Positions 1 to 10,400 of a DNA stretch of 31,368 bases are shown piece by piece. Under the pieces are notes generated by a model. It was not told the DNA's origin and searched no databases. It worked only from the letters and a program-made list of their open reading frames with translations. This DNA comes from Asterionellopsis glacialis (lineage: Eukaryota > Bacillariophyta > Plagiogrammaphyceae > Rhaphoneidales > Asterionellopsidaceae), in contig WKLE02001720.1 of the NCBI GenBank assembly GCA_014885115.2, forward strand, positions 1 to 31,368. Direction: 5' to 3'. A program made the position numbers and the translations under genes. Numbering within the stretch: position 1 is the first letter of the stretch; each line of letters begins with the position of its first letter.

Positions 1-1737
1 CAGACGGAAATTTTCTCTCTCTCTGTTTTGGAGACATATTTTGAGACAAATTTGTCTGATTTTGTGGTAAATCCAAGATTACATCATGCTCAATGCCGTT
101 GCAGTGTTTGCAACTTTAGGTTAATATTAGACTATCTGTGTGCTGTTCAGAGTTCAGAGTGTTGAACTTAGGATTTAGCCCAGTCACTTGCGAGACATCT
201 AGCCTTTAAAGAAATACATCCACCCCATTCCCCATTGCCTGCAGTTCATCAGTTGCTTCCTAAAGGGTGGGGTCACAAAGGTTATGGCGTTGGTGTGGGA
301 AGCACTAGATAGTATGAAGTATGGTGTGCCTGCTTTTTATTCAATTTAATTTGGCTTAAAGTGATGATTGATTTGATTGTTGCAAATTTTATGTTTGCAT
401 GAAAATGCACAAGTGAGAACTAATACTCTTCCCAGCACCATTGAAGTATGTTCAATCAATATGCTGGGGATTGAAAGAAATGTATACAAGTTTCATCTTG
501 TGGCTTTTAGCAACTTGTAACTTTTCTGGTGGATCCTTATCTTTCTTGCTATTAAAGTTAGTTGGCTATATTGAGTTTGGCTGTTCAAGACAGTTGATAT
601 GTTGTCCTCATGACGCATCGTTCTTTCAGCCGAGAATTCAAAAAAGGGACATCATACTGTTCTTGTACAGATGAGGATGAGGGCTCATAATATTTGAACT
701 ATGACAAAAAGGCAATTTTATATGATATTTATACAACTTTCTTTGATCCCATTTTGTATGACATAATTCACCATTAAGATATACATAGTTTATTTCTTTT
801 TATTCTTTTTGTTTTTATGTGCCTTGGAGAGGTGCTGCTTTATTGGTCTATGGACTGCCACCAGTGTGCTTTTGATGTAATTTGATTTGATTCTACAACC
901 AAGTTTGTAAGCACCTATATTAGTAGTTGAAAATATCAACTGGAAATTTTACTAAACTAAAAAAGACCTCTTTGGGCCAAACCATTCATAAATATATACT
1001 ATACTACATGCTTGCTCAGCCATAAGTCCATTATGTCTGTCTTATGAGTAGTAAATTGAAAAATAGTATCTGATGCTTTTGAAAGACATATGATGATGTA
1101 ACCAAAATATATGTTGACTGATTCTTCTGCAGGCATTGGCTGTTGGCTTTCACTATTAATACATTCATATTATATTTCTTGCTCTGACCCATAGATATAC
1201 ACATCAGAGTGTAAAATCTTCCTCAAAGAAGTTGTTAAGGATGTAGAAAGCCTAAAAAAACACCACATAGCACTAAATTTCTAAGTTAGTAGTCAAAAGG
1301 TGTTTAAATGCCTCTTTATTTACATCAAAAAGCAATAAAAATGCTTCTTGATTTTGTTCCAGCTTGGTGCTTTTAAAATTTTTTTTTTCATTTACACTGA
1401 TTAGATTCTTTAATAGTAAGAAGTGAGAAAGAAGAATTTCATGATAATCATGTTATGGCTGTGCAGTTATGTTGCATCATAATGTGTAATTAGTAGCTTG
1501 CCAGATTCTCAAGCTTCTTGACACAAAAAATCACATGGGGGCATGTATTGATGATTATGGCAAGATTAGGTTTTTTCATTCAATGTATATCATGACCATT
1601 TTCCTGTTTGTGAAATGTGATTTCCAGGGGGGGGCTCCTCAATCCAACTATCAACCACACAGTGTCTGATCACATAGTTTGAGTAAAGCAGGAGGAGATA
1701 CAAATTTTTACAACACAAACTGAAGCCATATATAATG

Positions 1738-1905
1738 ATTCTGTAAACATCCAAAAAATATCTGGAGAATTTATGTAGCCACTGGCTGTATAAAAGATAC
1801 TAGAAAGATTTACACATCAAGTCTTGCATAATCCAATTTTTTGAATGAGCACAAGCAGCAATAAGCTCAATCATTTGTACACCAGCCACAAACCACTCAC
1901 CAAAT
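1738..1905 (-). repeat. Decayed coding relic, copy 1
   Basis: Read on the minus strand, this stretch keeps an open run of about 35 codons containing EWFVAG, ELIAA and KNWIMQDL, and further on the phrase DIFWMF. It shares the 17-nt string ACATCCAAAAAATATCT and the EW.V/ELIAA-like layout with a second, better preserved stretch near 3360-3545, in the same orientation. Stops and frame changes break it. It looks like a fragment of an old multicopy gene or transposon ORF; the family is not recognised. Confidence 0.3.
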
Positions 1906-2506
1906 CAATAGAAAGAGGAGCCTTGTACCTGTATGTGTGATTTGGGGGGATTCAAGGTAAACCACAAACCTAATGCTATGTGTAGAGACCCCTTCCTTTG
2001 TTGAATTACAAGAACAAACATTGCTTATGCTAAACAATTAATTTGTTATTTGACTTGTTGGTGTATCACAAGTACACCCTCTGAAGTAGTAATTAATAAG
2101 TCAAATATCACTTGCTCCAATTTTCTTTTACTCTGCAAGAAATTTTCATCAGAAAATGGTTGATCAATTGTCCTATTACCAATAAATAGTACCAGTTGTA
2201 CATCATAGCACGTAGGTTATTTTTTTTTTCTTCTTGTAGATTGTTGTTATAAGTTCTTGTCTTGTTGCTGCTTTCTGCTAAAATGAAAATACAATATAAT
2301 AATTCAGAAGATATTCCATTCTCTTTCTGGTGCTGTCTTTATATCAGTCTGTGAATTAGATAAAAAAATATGAATTATTAAATTATTACGTAAGTAATGT
2401 AGCATGGTAACTTGAAGCTGCTGATACTCATATCAATCAAAAACTTCAATTAGAATTCTTTTTGCATTGTGCAAACAACTTTCTGTTAATAATTAGTTAT
2501 GTTGCA

Positions 2507-2564
2507 CTATTGACTATCCTTTATAAAGGGGCACACTGATATTTATCAGCACTTTAGTCAATAG
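2507..2564. repeat. Nested foldback
   Basis: CTATTGACTA (2507-2516) is matched by its reverse complement TAGTCAATAG (2555-2564). Between them lies a second palindrome, CTGATA-TT-TATCAG (2536-2549). This is a two-level hairpin in an AT-rich setting with no adjoining gene. It may be a small MITE remnant or chance; there is no evidence of transcription. Confidence 0.35.
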
Positions 2565-3359
2565 TACATAGAGAAAGAACTCTGGAGGAGCTATGAAAAA
2601 TATAATCTCAGCCATTACTGATAAATTAAAAAAATTTGCTACATGTCAATATATGTATGTTGTATAAATGAAGAATTATTTTGGTACATTAAGATGCTGT
2701 ACCAATCAAAAACAATATCACAAAATGAATTTTTTTAGGTGGTGCACTCATTCCAAAACTTGAATGTACAAGGATTCATGGTTCAAAAATAATTCTGGTA
2801 TGTTTCTACAAGAGATAAAAACAAGAAATTTCTTTTATATTTTAATTGCTCTCCCATATATTACTTTACCTCATCTAAAAATTGATACTTCCTTGGTTTG
2901 AGTCTCCCTTCTTTATTTTTTACTTTGAGATGGTGTTTCAATTCATAGCATTCCATATTCCCAGTGATTTTGAGATGAATTATGAGCTTTATATAGCATA
3001 GCTCTTATACAGGTCAAGAACATCTGCTTTTGAAGTTTTCTTTAATGTTCATACCATTGGGTGTTACATGTTTGCAGTTAGCACTTAGATGGTCTGCTAC
3101 TGTTTGTTTAGTAGTATTCACTTTGTTTATTTTTATTTATTTATTGTTTTCTTTTTTTTCTTGTCCCCTTGTTTTATTCATCCACCTGCTCATTCTTATT
3201 ACTTTTTTGCATCACGTGGTGATCTTACTTACATTAGTGAATCATTGGTATAGTAGCAATACAACTCAGTTGATATTCCTCTTGAATCATCATGGTGTAC
3301 TGGGAAATCCAATCTAAATCTGTGTAACTCATTGTGCAATTGGCAACTGACAAGTATAA

Positions 3360-3645
3360 CTTCCAGCAGTAACTGCAAAAACATCCAAAAAATATCTTCA
3401 GTTGTGGATCTCAACAACTCAACAGTCAAAATAGGTGAGAAAACATAAACACCAATTTCCATGAGAAATATTGATACATGTTTTGCAGCAATGAACTCAA
3501 AATCTTGTAGTACTACTGACCACTGCAAAAACATCATTTGAATTAAAGCGAACTTAAAGGTAGGAACCAAGAGTACTGATGATATTGTGTGAGGTTTTGT
3601 GAGGTCCACCCTAAATAATAGTTTTTTCCACACAGTAACACTCAT
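3360..3645 (-). repeat. Decayed coding relic, copy 2
   Basis: A 138-codon minus-strand frame spans 3645-3229. Its central part has phrases comparable to copy 1: QWSVV, EFIAA and TEDIFWMF. The same-strand partner lies about 1.6 kb away at 1738-1905. No domain is recognised, composition is AT-rich and CpG-poor, and no partner exon is evident. I treat it as a relic of a repeated ORF, not a working gene. Confidence 0.3.
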
Positions 3646-5783
3646 CTTAAATAGATTTTAACACCAGAACAAACAAAGTACTAGGTCAAACAACTAATAA
3701 TTACAATTATTGTCTGTGACAATGTCCATTACCACTATTGTCACCAGGAGGTGTGTGAGACCACCAATCTGATCAACTATGTTCATGCACAATAAACAAA
3801 GTATTGGATTATATTTAATTTTGAGCCATCAGAGTGGTATCAATTTTTGTTAATTTTGTGTTCAAAACTTATGGTCTTAGAACAATTTTTTTGTCTTGAT
3901 TTGTTTTCAAATTAGTATGACTTTCAGTGCAAAGTGGGAGCAAAAGCATTATTAGGTTGAGATTTTGTCAAAAAGAAGCTGCTGAAAATTTGCACATAGG
4001 ACCCACAAATAGTTGCATCAATGTCATTTTAGAAGTTACAATAACTTTGTGTAATCATTCCTCTATGATGATGGATCTACTCTTACTATTGTTTTAAAAG
4101 AATGACACCATTTCTTGAGGACAAGTGAATACAGTGATCTTAATTAACCAGCATCATGGTATTTGCTTGGGAGAATTGTCACCATGAAATCATCAATAAA
4201 TCATGATGGATCAACACCCAAGAAACATACTATCAACAACTGCTGGATAACAATAATACTTTTAGACAAAATTGACTGGCAAAACTGCTTATCTATGCAA
4301 TGTGGGACCATGCTAATATATGGGAATAGGAAGATTGAATTGAATCATAGTAAATGTTATCAAACAGTACAAGGTAGCCTTATGGTACTACTAATATTAC
4401 AAAAAAGACTCCAACCTTGTATTCATCAAGTGCACTATACTATACACTGGGGGGCATGAAATGGAAGCATTTGTGACCAAATTTCTTTTTTGTAGTGTTC
4501 TTGGAGAAAGAAGGTTGTCTCAAACAACATCCTTGCAGATTGAAACAATGGATAAGAATTATCTTAAAGTTGCTCAATTAAATAGTAAATTTCAAGCTTG
4601 CTGAACTTTTCAATCATATTGCTTATTTAATAACAGTATGATGACATCATGAAAAAGGAAGCATCCCATAATAATAAAATATTATGCAACACACCTTTCC
4701 CATCATAGTACGTCAAATACCTTAAATGCAACAACATAATTTTTCAAGATTGAAGGTGCTCATTTATGACAAAATTCAAAGATTGCCTTTGTAACATAAA
4801 GTAGCTTAATGGTGGAGGTAGAGACTGTTTGCCTAAGTATATACAGTAGTGGTAAGTTTTTTTAATGTCCATGATAATTTATGGTATATGGTCTTTCCCT
4901 GAAAATTCTATAACTCCTCTGAGCCATTATTGTAGCAGGTTATAGAGGGTCATGGTACTTGGATAACCAGGCCATATAGAGAGCACAATAATTCTGAACT
5001 ATAATGCATTGCAGAATCAGCTACTCTTTATCTTGAAGAACACTTAAATGTTGAATTACCACTTGTTCTTGAGGGATCTATGACAATGACATACTTATCA
5101 AAAACCTTAGCCATAGTAGCAACACATAATAAATATTAGATTTATTTTATATTTTGTTCTAGAACAAGGAGAAAGATAAGCATTCACAAGTACTACTTTT
5201 AGTTTCTTTGATGCTAGCAGGATTGCCCTATGCCGACAATCAACACACAAAAGAAAAGAAGACTTTTATTTGGTGGTGAAAATTATGAGCTAGTTTAAAG
5301 ATCTAGTTTTTATGGTAGAGAAGATCTGGCAATTTAGTCAGAAGTAAAGATTCAGGAAATATTAGTAAATGGTAAACTTTGGAGTCTGTCTGCTTGTCCC
5401 CGCATCAATCAGCCATCCTCAAGACAAGTGTCCCACAGGGAGTGTAGTTCAAGGATATGACCCAGGCATGCACACTTTCAAAACTAAATTTTGTTGGCTC
5501 TTTAGCAGGACAAGTAATACTTGCTTTGCTTTTTTCTTCGATATTCTTTGTATTGTTAACACTATTTATCTCTGCTTTTTACTATAGGCTTTTTAGCATG
5601 TGTTTATAACTTTGGTCACATAAAATACTGAAATATTGTTACTTTGTTCATGCAAGTCAGATGGATAGTGAACTCATAGTATGCTACTTCTAAGTACTTA
5701 TACAGTACTATCATGCTATAGCCCACTTTCTACATTTCTTTTTCTTATTGCAGATCGCAGGCAGCACCACTTGGAATTTGGGA

Positions 5784-5882
5784 TCATACAAAGTTTTTGC
5801 CTTCATAATATATAGGAGCTGCATCTTCTTCAACATCCTCCTTGGTCACAACAGCCTTATTGTTTCCTCTTTGTTTTCTGTA
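5784..5882 (-). pseudogene. C-terminal coding relic ending EDAAPIYYEGKNFV
   Basis: On the minus strand a run of 32 sense codons ends at a TGA (5784-5786). It encodes an acidic, well-behaved tail containing AVVTKEDVEEDAAPIYYEG and ending GKNFV. The frame is closed by a TGA just upstream, next to a possible acceptor-like TACAG. It could be the last exon of a lost gene or a transposon tail. No upstream exon was found, and the product is not recognised. Confidence 0.25.
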
Positions 5883-6640
5883 TATTCATCAGTCTTCTTG
5901 GTGATTATGCTTAATCAGTATTATTGAAGTAGGAAGTAGAGAGATAATGTAAGAAACACACTGTTTCTCCATCCTCTTCATATATCTATAATCATGTGTA
6001 CAATCCACACACACACACAAATAAGAAACTCCTGGATTTTTTTCAAGCTTGAAATATTTTAAATATTCCCTGAATTCCAAGCGTGAACTAAGAAACCTTC
6101 CCTAACAGATGACAAAAGTATGATATCATCATTTCTCCAAAAACTGATAATCAATGACAAAGAAATCTATTTATGAGCAAGACCAAATGCAGCATGCCAT
6201 TCTGAAATCAAATATTCCCAATGAGCAATATTAAAAAATTCAAGCTTGATGTTTCTTTAAAAAGCACCAAATTTCAAGCTTGACCACATTGCAACACAAA
6301 ATTTCTTATTGGTGTGTGTGTAGACTCTGTATGATTGTTCCAATACATCATGATTGGTAGTACATTGCTCTGGTTTATTAGAATATTGTAGGCAGTTACT
6401 ATCAAATAAGTCATCCAGTCTAGACTTCTGTGACCTCCCCTTTTACATGTCTCTTGATTATTGCTGTTTCCAGTACTCTTCTCATTAACTCTGTATCAAA
6501 ATGTTAAGCGGCACTGCATCATCATATACATGACCTAGGCACAGAATGTGTACATCCTCTATCACAAAAATTCAACACCTAAGAACTTACACAACATTTT
6601 GTCTTCATCATGTCAAGCTATTTTTGAATTTGAAAGAAAA

Positions 6641-8100
6641 AAAATGGTGTGACAAAGTTGTCTAGAAAAGTAAGGAGTAAATGGTATCCTAGATGGCGTC
6701 GTCCAATAGCTCTAGAGCACTCCTTATCATACTGTAGATCGCATGCAAAACAAGTTTTTCTGTCCCCACTTGTTTCGGGGTGGAAACAAGATTTTTCGAA
6801 CAGCTGTCTACTGGCGGGTCCATCGCCATAGTCATACAGGTACTGTACGAGCTCGTACCTACTACCAACATAGATTATTAGGACTTAGGTATCATAGATC
6901 ATAGCAGAACGACACCGCATCGGAACAAGACGAATCTAAAAAGATTCAAACTCAACCTACACCATTCCTCATTTGTTTATGCATACACTCGAGTATCATA
7001 TTTTATTTATATGCAAAATAGAAAAAATGCTCACTATGTACCTTAACAACATAGTGCAGGACTACCAACTACCTGGTAGAGTACCTGGTACCAGGTAAGT
7101 TAGGCCTGGACTAACAACAAATAATGGTAACATCTACCTTAGGTACGATTTTTGAAGATTAACACTACGTGCGGCTGGTTGCATTAGTTGTACCGATCTT
7201 ACAAGAAAATGTATAATGCTGGTTCGTCCTATTGTAAGATGTACCAGTTCATAGACGATAGGACAAATATTTGGTATATCTTCCACAGTACCTTTATTTA
7301 TATAATGTACTGGCGTGGTCCTACCGTTAACTTTTTTCATGCAGTAACAATGACCAAAGCCCTCTAGAGACTACGATAGATAGCAATACGGACTAGCTAG
7401 GACATACGTGGATTCCTACACTCCCCTGGTAGTCGTCTCCTTATAAAACTTCCAGCTCACGGAGGGTAAGGTGATGATTCGAATCATGATTCATGTTGCA
7501 TAGTTCAGGTATTGAACGAATCTGGGTCGAATCTCGTAGAAACAGTCCAGGACTCCATACAGCTCTCCGCTAGCTCCCCCATCAATCAAATCGCGACATC
7601 CAAAACAGCCAACAGAACTCTCGAAAGGTACCGGAGGTACCAGTAACAGAAGTACATACCATCGACTTGTAAACTGATTTGTTTCTATTACTTGAAATAA
7701 CTGATTATAACGGGGATATCACGTTGACAATATCTCCATCAACAACAATCGTTTTGTTGTGGTGTTTATTCGGAAGCGCCGGTGGCACTGTGTCGTACAC
7801 AGAACTCGGTCAGTGGTCGACGGACCCCTTTTGATTTAACGGATAGGTGAGAACAAAATTAGATGATGAAGCAGATGTCCTACACTGAAGTGACTTCGTT
7901 GAGATTGGTATGATGTAAGGGTACTGTGATTTACTGATTAAACCAATACTTCAGCATGCCAATGGACTGTTTTCCTCTATATGTGTGAAGTTTAGAGAGT
8001 TTTCTGGTTTCGCCCTGTTTTTCACCACAATTAAATGACCTTTCTCTTTTATCTCACTATTTAATCTCCCAAAAGGAACTGAAGCATAGGATTGATTTGT
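6641..8100. other. Intergenic region with palindromic repeats, upstream of the GARP/MYB gene
   Basis: The region has normal CpG content, unlike the block before it. It holds no supported gene. Repeats include GTACGAGCTCGTAC near 6846 and a TACCTGGTA cluster at 7070-7097. GATTCGAATC near 7477 and GGTCGAATCTC near 7525 resemble a tRNA B box, but no cloverleaf can be built. The last few hundred bases are probably the promoter and 5' UTR of the transcription factor; no clear TATA box was identified. Confidence 0.6.
7070..7097. repeat. TACCTGGTA/TACCAGGTA repeat cluster
   Basis: Three copies of the 9-mer occur in 28 bases: TACCTGGTA at 7070 and 7082, and TACCAGGTA at 7089. The last two overlap to form a palindrome centred on TGGTACCA. 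It is the first of several intergenic clusters in the window. Confidence 0.8.
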
Positions 8101-8630
8101 ATGCAACTGAAGAATCAAAAGGAGGTCATTGGAAGTGTAGTCGTTTTTAAGAGAACGGAAAGTCTAGAAGCGATGAGCGAAAACAACAGTTCGTCTTCCC
8201 TGGCACAGCAGGGACAACAAAACTCTCATGAAAGTGCTCCAACAGTAGCTGCAGCTGCGAAAACATCTGCACAGCAATCATCGTCATCATCCACTTTTAA
8301 TCCACTTTCATCACATCACTCCCAGGTTGGGTCAAGTCTAGGTCATAGCGTCGTTCCTGACTTAATGAAAGTATATGAGAGTTTGACACAGAGCAGCACG
8401 CCCCAGAATGCGGGTCCACAGCCCCATCCACCTTCCAGTACAAGTGGCATGCAACAATATAATCACCACCAGCCTCCTCCTCCACCACCACCACCTCCAC
8501 AACATCAGCAGTCGCAACACTCACTTCCACAACATCAGCAATCGCAGCAGCAGCAGCAGCAGCAGCAGCAGTCGCAACATCCACCGCAACAACCGCCACC
8601 GCAACAGCCGCAGCAGTCGGAACACCCACC

Positions 8631-8665
<35 letters not shown>

Positions 8666-10293
8666 CGGAACCCCGACAATATCAATTGACTCCATATCAG
8701 CAGCAGCAGCAACAGCAGCAGCAGCAGTATAATCAACCACAACAAGGCCAACCTTCATATGATCCTTACGCACAGCCACAAGCACAAGCTCAAAGGGAAC
8801 CGCAACAACTGGCACAACAACAAGAGTACTACAATCGGTCCACCCAGTCGGGGTCGGGATATGGGCAGCAGCAACAGGCAAGCAACATGTACCCACAAGG
8901 CCCTCAACATCCCACACCTCCTGCATCTGACACCGACAGTACCACCGAAGGCAGACGGTCTCGAAAGCGCACTCGTGACAGTGACAAAAAAGGCCGCAAG
9001 AAAGGTTCTTCAGATGGGCGTTGGTCAAAACGATTCACTTGGCCAGATGATTTGCATCGAGACTTTGTGTCTGCTATTTTCGACGTCGGGCTGAAGCATT
9101 CTTCACCTTCAGCACTACTGGAGTTCATGCCAAAGCACGAACAAATCACGAGCGAACGCATAAAAAGTCATCTCCAGAAGTATCGGCTTCACCGGGCTAA
9201 ATCCAAGAAGGAGTTCATGACGTGCTACGATTCGTCTATTGGAAGGTTCCAGATGGGGGGACTTGACAATTCTGTGAAGAGCCTATCAAGTGGCGAGGTG
9301 GCTGCACACCTCACCTATTCAACCATCATGGACTCGGACGCATCCGCAACAGCACCTGCCCCGGAGCAACCGCAGGCTACCGACCAAGGAGCAACGCCAG
9401 CACCACCTACGAACGAAGGTTGCCCAGCACCTCAAGAAGTTGATTCGTCCTCTACACAGCAAGGCGGAGCCCTATATTTGCCGCAGCTTACGGAAGCCGA
9501 AAAACAATCTCCTATTGGTGCTTCCATGGGTTACTTAATGGGGCTTTTCTTTTCACTAAGACAGCAACTTATGAAGCAGCGCGAAGAAAGTGGTGCGAGT
9601 CCTTCTGCTGCGGACTCTGCACACAACCAACCAAATATGCAATACTCAGTTGCACCTGAGCCTAGTACTACAAGTGGCGGCGTAAGTACCTCTGTAAATC
9701 CTCCCTACGCATTGTCATCAAATCAATCGAATCAGCAGTCTCATGTTCATGTAGATTCTTCTTTGACATGGTCCGCACATGCCACTGCACACGACCAAAC
9801 CCAACCACAGGCCGTTCAAGAGACAGGACATATGGTATCATCCGAAGCGCCCTCTACTGACCAAGCGTCAGCTCAACAGCTGATTTCACATTCTTCCTCT
9901 TTAACGAGAACTAACCTTGAAGAGAATAACTTTATGAAACGCGAGATGCAGAATCAAATGGCGTTTCAGAACAAGATGCGGGCCTTGAAGCAACAGGAAT
10001 TAGACAAGTACAAGAATGTAGGAACAGCTCAAACTATCACAACCGAAGAACCGAGCGCTACAAATGGAGACGGCCAAACACAAGAAGCAGAGAACACAAA
10101 AGTCGACGAAGAAACTAAAGACTCCATTGCAGCAGGGGCTACAGGGAGATCACAGACTGCGGGGCAAACAGCTCAAGCGACCAATACTGGGACGAAAGGT
10201 CGTGCACGGGGATTATCTTTTGGAAACGCAGATGAATTTTGGAATTCAGAAGCTGTTGATGACCACCTATTTGAATTTTTGATGAACAACTAG
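8101..10293 (+). CDS. GARP/MYB-like (SHLQKYR-type) transcription factor with polyglutamine tract
   Basis: Probable nuclear DNA-binding regulator of 730 residues from this ATG. Low-complexity Pro/Gln-rich sequence fills residues about 120-260, with pure Gln runs. A basic stretch, RRSRKRTRDSDKKGRKK (about 283-301), looks like a nuclear signal. It is followed by a single MYB-like helix-turn-helix (about 306-362) with WSKRFTWPDDLHRDFV and the family hallmark KSHLQKYR. A later conserved-looking helix contains SPIGASMGYLMGLFFSLRQQ. The C-terminus has an aromatic/acidic segment, EFWNSEAVDDHLFEFL, like an activation motif. The SHLQKYR signature is known from plant GARP/ARR-B/PHR factors and related algal proteins; the target genes here are unknown. 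No intron is needed. An alternative start at 8173 (MSENNSSSS) has the better Kozak context (purine at -3) and may be the true one. The stop lies 107 bp from the convergent gene's stop. Confidence 0.85.
8461..8740 (+). repeat. CAG/CAA and CCN microsatellite encoding Gln/Pro runs
   Basis: Coding microsatellites lie inside the transcription-factor gene. CCA/CCT-rich repeats come first, then CAG runs near 8545-8570, 8633-8664 and 8698-8727 with CAA and other interruptions. They generate long spurious open frames on the opposite strand and in other forward frames. Length polymorphism between alleles is likely. Confidence 0.85.
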
Positions 10294-10400
10294 AGATTAT
10301 TGTTGTAACCACTGCTTTTGAAACTTATTCTAGTCCAGCTTTGAACAACAGCTCTTATTTTAGAAACTTTTGCATTCCAGTAACAAAATTGTTTTTTAAA

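Larger units (their letters stand above)
1..6640. other. AT-rich, CpG-depleted block without recognisable genes
   Basis: I find no gene here that I can support. The open frames are short (up to 138 codons), lack recognisable domains and sit in AT-rich DNA, roughly one third G+C by eye. CG dinucleotides are almost absent (about 18 by eye), with none between about 632 and 2211 and none between about 3550 and 4711. TG and CA are frequent. A few protein-like relics and small foldbacks are listed separately. The TACCTGGTA motif common in the rest of the window is missing. The composition changes sharply at about 6,650-6,720. A silenced, decayed transposon region is the simplest reading; an AT-rich centromere-like region or a foreign insertion are alternatives. 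Confidence 0.75.

Noticed and set aside
441..674. 77-codon plus frame
   Set aside because: Starts without a good ATG context, no recognisable domain, lies in the CpG-depleted block.
3030..3317. 95-codon hydrophobic plus frame
   Set aside because: Composed of TTT/TTA/ATT-rich sequence; no start context or domain; typical of AT-rich noncoding DNA.
7470..7560. tRNA-like B box (GGTCGAATCTC, GATTCGAATC)
   Set aside because: No matching A box, anticodon stem or acceptor stem can be built around them.
8297..9028. 243-codon minus-strand frame and other long frames over the CAG region
   Set aside because: They encode Ala, Ser or Leu runs produced by reading the CAG/CCN microsatellite in other frames; the plus-strand frame has the MYB-like domain.
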